From Scalesia atractyloides (Eukaryota > Streptophyta > Magnoliopsida > Asterales > Asteraceae): a DNA stretch of 64,000 bases. This document shows positions 55,616 to 64,000 of the stretch, piece after piece (positions within the stretch are counted from its first letter, which is position 1; the number at the start of each line of letters is the position of its first letter). The DNA lies in the NCBI GenBank assembly GCA_947069175.1, contig CAMTDV010000019.1:76879358-76943357 (forward strand), in the 5' to 3' direction. A model generated the notes under the pieces. The model saw only the letters and a list, made by a program, of their open reading frames with translations, was not told the origin of the DNA and made no database searches. Both the position numbers and the translations under genes were made by a program.

Positions 55616-57512
55616 GCGTCGGCCAACTTGTAGGATCCTCCTTTGTGGGCCTCAAGGATTGTGTATGGCCCTTCCCATTTCGGGCCGAGTTTTCCTTGGC
55701 TTTCTTTTTTGCTAGCCTCGTTGTTTCGAAGCACGAGGCCCTGGTTTGAAACGTTCATGTTTTACCCTTGCATTGTAGTAGGCTTCCATTTTTTGTTTGT
55801 ATTTGGCTTCCTGAATGGCGGCCTGATCACGAATTTCTTCGAGGAGTTGTAAGTTCAACATGGTCTCTTTGTTGTTCGTTTCGAGGTCCATGTTAAGTGT
55901 TCTTTGAGTCACAACTCCAATCTCCGCTGGAATTACAGCTTCTGAGTCAAATACCAAGCTGTATGGTGTTCTTTTATGGCTTGTTTTTTCAATTGTTCTT
56001 ATCGCCCATAGAACGTTTGGGAGTTCCTCGAGCCAATTGTTTTCATGTTTTCCTAACCAGTTCTTGATACCTTCACCTATCCTGCGATTGGTTCTTTCGA
56101 CTTGACCATTGGATTGCGGGTATGCGACCGAGCTGAAGACTTGGGTTATTCTAAATTCTTGCACCATGTGCTGAAAGGCTTTTCAGCGAATTGCTTCCCG
56201 TTATCCGTTACCAAAACTCCTGGCAACCAGCGACATATGATGTTTTCCCAAACAAAGTCGATAACTTGTTTCCCTGTTATCTTTGCAAGTGGCTTAACTT
56301 CGGGCCACTTGGTAAAGTAGTCCACAACTACTAATAAAAACTTCACTCCGCCTTGGCATGTGGGAATGGCCCAACAATATCCATTCCCCATTTATGGAAT
56401 GGCCAGGCTGAAGTGATGGGAACGAGATCATGTTTGGGACTTTTGGGAATCGGTGCATGTATTTGACAAGCTTCACACTTTCTTAGTTGCTCGGTGGCAT
56501 CTCGATGCATAGAAGGCCAAAAATACCCGAGATTCATCAATTTAGCAACCACTGATCTTGGTCCAAAATGAGCTCCACATATTCCCTCGTGAACCTCTTT
56601 GACTAGATATTGGCTTTGCTCAGGACCAACACATCTCAGCAACGGTGCAAGGTATCCTTTCTTGAAAAGGGTTTCCCCTTGCAACACGTATTGTCTGGAT
56701 TTCACCCGAACCCTTTCGGCCTCTATCGGATCAATGGTTAATTCACCATTTTTGAGAAAATTTTCAATGGGAGTCATCCAATTAGGGCCTTCTTCAGTGA
56801 TTACGTCTTGAACCTCCAATTCTTGGATGGGGGGGGGGTTTCAATACTTCAACCAACACTTTTTTGGTAAGGTGAGCAAACGTGAGGGATGCAAGTTTGC
56901 TTAAAGCGTCGGCTCTTTTGTTTTGAGATCTGGGGACTTGTTTGATGGTACATGCTTGAAATGTGTTCATCAACTCTTTTGACTTTTCCCGATACCTTTT
57001 CATGTTGGGTTCTTTTGCTACATAGCTATCTTTGACTTGACTTGAAACGAGCAACGAGTCCGTGAATACTTGAAGCCTTTGAACCTTCATTTCTTTGGCT
57101 ATCTTTAAACCAGCGATTAGCGCCTCGTATTCAGCTTCATTGTTAGTGGTCTGAAATTCAAGTCGAAGAGCGTATGTAAACTCTAACCCTTCAGGGTTGA
57201 TTAAAATGAGCCCAGCCCTGACCCTTCAATGCTGGAAGCCCATCGGTAAAAAGCTTCCAAGCTTCAGGGTCAGAGGGTTCAGTGGCTGTGACATTAACTT
57301 CAGTAATTTCTTGCTTTGGTATTTCAACGATAAAATCTGCCAGGACTTGGGCTTTGATAGCTTTTCTGGAGACATAGGTGATGTTATGTTCACCTAGTTC
57401 CACAGCCCATTTGGCTAATCGTCCTGAATTTTCTGGTTTTTCAAGCACACTTTGATGGATTGGTCAGTGACCACTTGCACTGGGTGTGCTTGAAAGTACA
57501 TTCTAAGCCTTC
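55555..57512 (-). pseudogene. Tat-type Ty3/gypsy pol fragment: RNase H and integrase
   Basis: Starts inside the first RNase H region (LRMYFQAHPVQVVTDQS), with no RT, protease or gag upstream. It then has FTDG and a second RNase H-like unit (LQVFTDSLLVSSQVK, RADALSKLASLTF), the pattern of the Tat lineage. Integrase follows: zinc region (HEGICGAHFG, CEACQIHAP), core (GMDIVGPFP, FTKWPEVKPLA, VTDNGKQF, NGQVERTNRRIGEG) and the GPY/F C-terminal module (LGPKWEGPYTI), ending at 55555. Frameshifts lie near 56830 (a G10 run), 56345, 56160 and 55720. It breaks off at 57512 against unrelated sequence. Confidence 0.88.
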
Positions 57513-58080
57513 GTCGCAACGCGCAGGTCCTAGGTCGAGTCAGTGACGGTGTTCGTTGGCAGTTGTGTGACACTGATACTATTTAACACGGTTTTACGCC
57601 CCACCGCAATACGCGGTGCTTAATTCGAGTTAACACTAAATTGTAGAGATTGTGTATATATATTTTTACTTACATAAGATCACGGGACATGAACATTAAA
57701 TTAAATTATTTATATATAAGTGACCTATTTTTACAAATATGAAAAGTTAAAGCTAAAAAAGAGAGAAACATTAATAGCTTGGGGCTATGTTATTGACTTA
57801 AATAAGTGTATTCCAGCTGCACTGCAGCGGATTCCAAATGAAAATTTAAAACAGTTTTGGGGGATAATGTGTACACATGGAGAGAGAGAGAGAGAGAAAG
57901 AAACATGTATGCTTGTTGAGAAGTCATTTTCTCTGCAAAAACCCTAAACCCAAATACCTCCTTCTCTCTCTCTCTCTGTACCACCACCAACTGGGCCGTC
58001 AAGATACCGTGCAACCACAGTACACCACCACGTATCCACCACATAACCGGTTTTCGTCGGTTAACCCCATCTCAAACCCC
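57513..58080. other. Spacer with GC hairpin and simple repeats, no gene
   Basis: CACCGCAATACGCGGTG hairpin at 57603-57619 close to the break of pol. (GA)n at 57878-57900 and (TC)n at 57963-57979. No gene seen. Confidence 0.5.
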
Positions 58081-58084
58081 AGGA

Positions 58085-58440
58085 TCTCCGCGAAGTCGTC
58101 GGAAACAATTTTAGCGGGCGGTTAGTGGTAAAAAGCATTTAAAAAGTGGCGACGATGTTCTTCCGACCATCATATGGGTAGCGTTTGCCCAGATCGGCGG
58201 CGGCGAAGGCTAAAGACCAGCGGGGACCACTCACTTTCAGCGATGGCGGCAACAACTTGCTCTCTCACTCTCTCTACAAAACCACCGTGAAACTCGCCGG
58301 AGATAGTTTCAGCGACGGTCAGTGGTAAAAGTATTCTAACTGTGCGACGATGTTCTTCCGAGTAACATATGGGTAGCCTTTGCCGAGATCGGAGGCGACG
58401 AAGGCTAAAGACTGATGGATCCCCTCACGTCAAGCGACGG
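58085..58440. repeat. Tandem duplication of about 195 bp
   Basis: GACGATGTTCTTCCGA...CATATGGGTAGC...GAAGGCTAAAGAC occurs at about 58150-58217 and again at 58345-58413. The preceding GGAAACAATTTTAGCGGGCGG / GGAGATAGTTTCAGCGACGG parts also correspond. Confidence 0.8.
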
Positions 58441-58904
58441 GGTAACAACTCTCTCTCTACAACACCGCCGCGAAACCGCCACCACAACCCGCTGCCACCT
58501 TTTTTTTTAGTTTTGATTCCAGATCGGAAACCTAAGTGTGTGTTTATGGTTTGCTGAAAGGTGTAAAAAAAATTGTAATCTAAAGAGGGTGACATGTGAA
58601 ATGGAAAACAAAAGGAAAAAAAACGCAAATTTGAAGCAGGTGAACTACTGTCTGGGTTTTCGTCCACCGTGTGTTACACTAGAGAGTTTTTAGCTCTTGT
58701 GGTAGCAAAACGTCTGTCAAGTGGCAGTCGGCAGTATGGTTTCCTAAAGGAACGCCAAGCCAAACTCTTAAGCCAGTGTGAACCGGTTAAGATAACATAG
58801 TCAGCCGAGTGAAGCAACGGGGCTCTTCAATTTAAGGAGTGTGATAGCCTAACACAACACAAGAAAGTCGTTTTTTAAAATAAAGATAAACGAGATCTTC
58901 CTTT

Positions 58905-59945
58905 ATCATAATACCCAAAGTTTGTAGCAATAAGTTTGACCACGTAACCTACAATCTAACTCACAATTGCTAACTAAAATTTCTGAAATCATCATTAAGA
59001 ATTTGTGGAAAAATTAGTATAGCAAGATTAATAGTTAGTTAGAGGGTAAAGCTATGTTTTGAAAATCGGATCAAATTCCCGCCATTTGAATTAAGAACCC
59101 TCATATAGTACAAGTTATGGACCCGACACAAGTAAATTAATCGTTGTTTTAGTGAACCAAACTAAACTAACGAAGATTGTTTCGATTCAACATGTTTTGA
59201 AAATTGATAATAAAGACAATTGTTATGTAAGGTTCAAGGTGCAAAGTTGTAACAATACCAAGTTACATAAATCATTCTGAAGAGATGCTTATGTGGAAAA
59301 ATTAACCCAGTTAGTCTTTGTTGACATGAGTTACGTTATGTGGTAAAAAAGTCAGAGTTTTGCTTACATAAGCTGCTTATTTGGCAAATAAGTCAATGTT
59401 TGATGATGCAGATTGCTTATGTTAAACCTGGAATTATTAAAATTAGGATTGTAAATGAGCACTATATTAAAATCAAAATTATTAAAATTCAATTTTCGTT
59501 TGTTATAATACCCAAAGTTTGAAGTACTAAGTTTGACCACATAACCTACAATTTAACTCTAATTTTCTAATTAAAAGTTCTGGAATCTTCATTAATAATT
59601 TGTGGAAAAATTAGTATAGCAAGATTAATATAGTTAGTTAAAGGGTAAAGCTATGTCCGGAACAAATTCCACCATCCGAATTAATCAGAACCCTCAATAT
59701 TATTATAAGTTATGGATCAGACATACGACACAAGTAAATTAACGTTGTTTTAGTGAACCAAGCTAAATCAATGAAGATTGTTGACAAACCACTGATGCTT
59801 CTCTCCTTCTCCCTTTTTTGTATGACCACTTTGCTGCGGATCAACCGATTAAACTAATGAATCATTAAAATGGTCGATTTAACATAGTTTCATAAATAGT
59901 TAATAAAGAGAATTGTTATGTAAGGTTCAAGGTGCAAAGTTGTAA
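58905..59945. repeat. Diverged duplication with about 600-bp period
   Basis: ATAATACCCAAAGTTTG, TTTGTGGAAAAATTAGTATA, AAATTAA-CGTTGTTTTAGTG and GTTATGTAAGGTTCAAGGTG occur in the same order from 58909 and from 59506. No gene in either copy. Confidence 0.85.
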
Positions 59946-60389
59946 TATAATACACAAACTTTTAACTCACATAAAAACATTAAAGAAAAGTTAATTAGAT
60001 AACACACAAAAGGGTCAAGATCATAGCTCATGGTAGATGCAAAACAAGATGTCATATTAATTACGAAGTATAAAATATATAAAAGAGAGGGTGTAGAAAA
60101 AGTAATTCACATTTCACATGCCATAAGATATTCTAAACACCCCACAATCTTAATTAGCTGGCATTTAAGTGGGAAGAAAATATTTTTCATTTTTATATTT
60201 CTTATGAAATCTATTCTATATATTATTAATTTTATAGAAATAGTCATGTGATAATATAAAACTTAAAACCATATATATAATATATACTATTAATAAGTCT
60301 AACGATGTTAAAGGATCTTGTTAGGAAATCACTTTAGACGTGAGACCAAGTTTTTCAATTGTTAAATTAACAAGGAATGTATACTATTT

Positions 60390-60710
60390 CAATACATTTA
60401 TTTATATTACATCAAATAATCAAATTTATTTATGTGATTCGTAAAATTTTTATGCTATCTATTATATTACATCAAATAATTAAAAATTTATTTATGTAGA
60501 TTCGTAAAATTTATTTATGTAGATTGTAATTTTACGTAGATTCGTAAATTTTTATGCTATCTATTTATTTACATCAATATTAAAATTTATTTATGTAGAT
60601 TCGTAAATTATTATGTAGATTCGTAAAATTTTATTGCTATCTATTTATATTACATCAAATAATCAAATTTATTATTAGATTCGTAAAAATTTTATTGCTA
60701 TCACTAGTCT
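60390..60710. repeat. AT-rich minisatellite
   Basis: About five irregular copies of TTACATCAAATAATCAAATT and TATGTAGATTCGTAAAATTT with TATGCTATCTATTTA between them. Confidence 0.8.
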
Positions 60711-60984
60711 CTTTTCCTTCTAAAATAACTAAGCTAATATAATTTAGAGCATCTACGACAACAAGGACGGTCATGATAAAAGACGAGTCCACCTGAGCAA
60801 CTGTTCAATCTGCTCGTAACCCTCTCCACAAGTGAAAGTCTTCTTCTCTTTTCCACCTTTTGTTCTCCTAAAGAACGCGCTAATTTGAGATGCTCTTAGC
60901 CAAATTGTTTTTACGATGACACGCCGATGTGGATGTGATATGAACCTAGTCTTTAAACAATAAATCATGAAAAAAAAGGAACAA

Positions 60985-61125
60985 TGTATCTAAAGATATG
61001 TATGCGTATATAACAAGTTTTAACTATAAATACAATAAATACAAGACAAATAAATGTATCTAAAGATATGTATGCGTATATAACAAGTTTTAACTATAAA
61101 TACAATAAATACAAGACAAATAAAC
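60985..61125. repeat. Perfect 71-bp tandem duplication
   Basis: Both copies read TGTATCTAAAGATATGTATG through ATACAAGACAAATAAA without visible difference, so the duplication is young. Confidence 0.9.
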
Positions 61126-61259
61126 ATATATGTACATACGGTGAGACACATTATCACAATAAATCTAAGGGAAAAAAAACCTCTATATGCAAGTTTACAT
61201 TACAAAAATGTACAACTCGTGCGGTGATGGTTGACTAGTTGATAAGGAAATAAATACTT

Positions 61260-61910
61260 TTTAGTAGATGACATAACCGACCGATTTTAACCGATAACCA
61301 ACATAACTGATGGTTATGGTTATGAAGTTTTGGTTAACCGACCAATCGATTATGGTTACGGTTATGAGCTTTGGTTAACCGATATAAACGAAACTGAATC
61401 GAACTTCTAATGTTAACTCTATAATTCTATATAATGGATTTATGTTTTACAATAATCATATAGATGTTTTTACTAATATAAAAGTATGTTAGTAACAAAA
61501 TGATATTGATGTAGATACCCTTACTTTGATGAAGAACTGAGGTGTTATGATCGTAAGAATCTTCTATGCAACACTAAGTACATAATTACTTTACTAAAAG
61601 GGATCCCACATCATAGTTTAACCGAAAAGTGAAATATTTGTTGTCTTATAAAAAAGGTCCAAGCTAAGTCCAATATGGTGGGTTTCATTATTATTTTGTA
61701 GGCCCATTAGTGTATACTTTTTTAACTTTATCCAAAAGTTGGGTTTAGTTAAAGTTTTTGGTTAATAACCGAAATTAACCGAAATGAACCATAATCAACT
61801 TCATAGCCGATTAACCATAACCGAAGTTTGGTTATGGTTACGGTTAAGAAAATCTGTAATCGAAGTTAGCGGTTATAATTATGATTAATGGTAAAAACCG
61901 AACCAAACCA
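61260..61910. repeat. GGTTA/AACCG-rich low-complexity DNA
   Basis: Dispersed runs such as TTAACCGATAACC and GGTTATGGTTATGAAG on both arms (61270-61400 and 61740-61910). No coding sign. Confidence 0.6.
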
Positions 61911-62189
61911 ACATATGCACACCCCACTTAGAAACAATTAGTTTTAAGATGTTTTTTTTTATAACATAGCTTTTAAACTAATATTGTAAAACTAGTTAAA
62001 AAAACTGAACTAGGTTTATGACGTCGTCGCGGCGAACTTCTTTTGTTATTTAGTTTGTGTTTACATGTGTTTTGAAATCAGTACGAGCGTGTTGCGCACG
62101 AAACCGCTGACAAAAACAAAAAGAAAATTTAGAAAAAAAACACTAAAAGATAACAGAAAGAAAATCAACCAAAAACTTGTATGGTAATA

Positions 62190-62810
62190 ATGTTCGTATG
62201 ACACCCATGATCAGAGATGAGCAAATGGTACTGGGTATCGGTATCGAATTTCCTAAACTGAAAGATCTTAAGAACCAATTTGGTAACGGCTTTGGCGTTA
62301 CTGGTACCGGTTCGCCACCGCTTTTTACTTTCATATACCGATACCATAACCGGTATTTTCGGTACCAGTATCGATTCGGTATCGGTTGGCACCGAGCTAA
62401 TCCCTACCCCTGAACTAAAAAAAGAAATCATTAAAATTTGAACAAAATCAACAAAAAAATTGTACGATACCGTTGTTGTTCGTATAGTACTCGTGATCAG
62501 GGATGAACAAATGGTACTGGGTAGGAGTACCGAATTTCCCGAACTAAAAGATTTTCGATGTAGGTACCGACTATTGGCGTTTTCTGTACCAGGCTGGTGC
62601 CGGTATTACTTTCGTGTACCGATACCGAACAGGATCGTACCGGTATTTTCGATACCAGTACCGGTTCGATACTGGTTGACACTAAGCTTATCCCAAGCCG
62701 TGATACAAAAAAGATAATTAAAGCTAAGAAAAAATTAAAAATGTATTCAACTTAACCAGTACCAATTCGATACCGGTTGACACCAAACGTATCCTAACCC
62801 GTGATACTAA
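62190..62810. repeat. Tandem GGTACC-rich repeat, two full units and a partial one
   Basis: GAGCAAATGGTACTGGGTA...AATTTCC and GGTATCGGTTGGCACC-type ends recur at 62215-62415, 62503-62700 and partly at 62755-62815. GGTACC and GATACCG palindromes inside each could form stems. Confidence 0.7.
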
Positions 62811-63114
62811 AAAAAGTACTGAAGCTAGAAAATAACAAATAACTATTGTTATAAGATTAGAATAACAAAAAACTTTTCATTTCTTTTGTTTTTTTTTGTA
62901 ATGTATAATCTCTACTGGGTATTTTTTGTGAAACCCAGCTGTAATGGCAGCCATTATAGCACCTTCATATGGTGGCCTGTTTTGGTTCAGTAAAAAAATG
63001 TCATTTCGCCGTTAATAAACATCCAGGTCATTGAAATCGATCTCCGGTAACATGCCGTCAGGTTTCCCGGCGGCCATCCTAATTACCTCACCACCGTCAC
63101 CCAAAGATCCTTCG

Positions 63115-63520
63115 AAAACTCTACACAAAACGGTAACCGGTCAGACGGTCAGCACTCTACACTACCACATGCATCCACCGTCGTCCGCCGCCACACATCA
63201 GCCACCAAGACCGTCGCAAGCCACCACAACCCACCACCTGTCAGTCCCTACTCGCCCAGAAAGACCATTTCCCATGTAGCAATAGCGGGTGCGGTGGTTG
63301 TCGCGAGCATTCGATGGCAGCTCTGCACAAATCGGTAACCGGTCAGGCGGTCACTGCTGTACCCCACCACATGCATCCACCGCCGTCTGCCGCCACACAT
63401 CAGCCGGCGAGATCGTCACAAACCACCGCAACCTACCACCTGTCAGGCCGTAGTCGCCCAGAGTGACTGCTTTCCATGTAGCTGTAGCTGTGGCGGTTGA
63501 GGTGGTGGCGGCGAGCGTTA
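63115..63520. repeat. GC-rich tandem duplication of about 207 bp
   Basis: GGTAACCGGTCAGACGGTCA...CCACATGCATCCACCG...CACACATCAGCC is found at about 63130-63205 and again at 63337-63412, with matching downstream parts (CACCACCTGTCAG / CTACCACCTGTCAGG). Confidence 0.85.
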
Positions 63521-63746
63521 ACCTGGACCATGTGCACTTTCTTAATTTTTTTATGGCGCAAGTTATGAAGCAGGAGAAGCACTATTCACCGCGATTGGTA
63601 AATGGTACGGAGATAATATTCCAAAAGATCTAATAAGAAAGAAAATATGTTAAAAAAAAGAAGATTCCAACGACGTCGTATGAATGACCACAACCCAAAT
63701 GTTATTGTTGTACACAACCGTACGCCACAACCTCATCCATCCCGCC

Positions 63747-64000
63747 ATGAACAACATACTCTCTTCGTCTTCATCTTCTTCTTCTTCAATCTTCCCCCTT
63801 CAAAACCCTAATTTTCAACACTCTCTCCACCATTATCACTTCAACATCAAATCTCACTCTCCAAACATCCTCCCTTTCACTTTCCACAGATCCTTCCAAG
63901 CTATCCACCACTGCAATTTTCACTTCAATTTTCAATTCAATGTTCGGTGCAATTACAAGCTACCGAGATCAAATCTGCCAGTAGGCGAGTCTCCGGTTTC
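63747..64000 (+). CDS. Start of an unidentified gene with a transit-peptide-like N-terminus (partial)
   Basis: The ATG at 63747 opens a frame of 84 codons that runs off the window without a stop. The first residues are MNNILSSSSSSSSSIFPLQ, followed by a Ser/His/Asn/Phe-rich stretch with almost no acidic residues and then CNYKLPRSNLPVGESPVS. Such composition is usual for plastid or mitochondrial targeting peptides. The sequence just before (CATCCATCCCGCC) and the CT-rich context fit a plant 5' leader. The mature protein lies off the window, so no function is offered. It could end at an intron soon after. Confidence 0.65.
   Translation, partial: MNNILSSSSSSSSSIFPLQNPNFQHSLHHYHFNIKSHSPNILPFTFHRSFQAIHHCNFHFNFQFNVRCNYKLPRSNLPVGESPV

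Noticed and set aside
58369..58557. Arg-rich open frame
   Set aside because: Lies in the 195-bp GC-rich duplication and ends in a T run; no sign of a gene.
62177..62717. Open frames over the GGTACC repeat
   Set aside because: Both frames are generated by the tandem repeat (RYHNRYFRYQYRFG-like low complexity) and overlap frames on the other strand equally long.

Overview
The window is nuclear DNA of a flowering plant, almost certainly a eudicot. The signs are a 19-exon SIN3-like gene with GT-AG introns, nested Ty3/gypsy retrotransposons with a tRNA-Met-type primer site, Helitrons, MITEs and AT-rich spacers. The repeat style suggests Asteraceae, but that is an impression and not a demonstration.

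Bases 1-22916 are a nest of three related Ty3/gypsy elements. Element A (minus, 1-7483, running off the left edge) has a decayed gag and a pol with RT, RNase H and integrase. Element B (plus, 7484-22916) is gag-only; its 5' LTR starts abruptly at A and its gag is split by element C. Element C (minus, 10760-18759) is also gag-only, has an open 461-codon gag, and is flanked by the 5-bp target duplication TACCG. All three LTRs have an unusual plan: up to four tandem tRNA-like hairpin modules at about 168-171 bp spacing in the transcribed part, plus one inverted tRNA-like module with A box, B box, canonical T-arm and a following T-rich run near the LTR start. C also has six copies of a TATA-containing hairpin between gag and its 3' LTR. 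This LTR architecture is the best candidate here for something undescribed.

Bases 24002-37536 are a 13.5-kb Helitron in minus orientation with recognisable termini (TC start, 3' hairpin, CTAG end, A/T insertion site). It holds a decayed RepHel gene (HUH motif intact, helicase Walker A lysine replaced), a decayed RPA70-like gene, and a B3-domain gene in the opposite orientation. It landed in an older inverted-repeat element whose ends lie on either side.

Bases 39480-49520 hold the one clearly intact host gene, a SIN3-like corepressor (three PAH domains, HDAC-interaction domain, Sin3 C-terminal region; 1092 codons by the splice model given). Its introns hold two foldback MITEs, a short Helitron, a hAT MITE with 8-bp target duplications and a SINE-like piece.

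Bases 51008-57512 are a broken Tat-type Ty3/gypsy element: minus-strand RNase H and integrase, and an opposite-strand extra gene of the putative gypsy-type transposase family. Bases 57513-63746 have no gene that can be supported, but several short tandem duplications. A new gene with a Ser-rich, transit-peptide-like N-terminus starts at 63747 and runs off the right edge.
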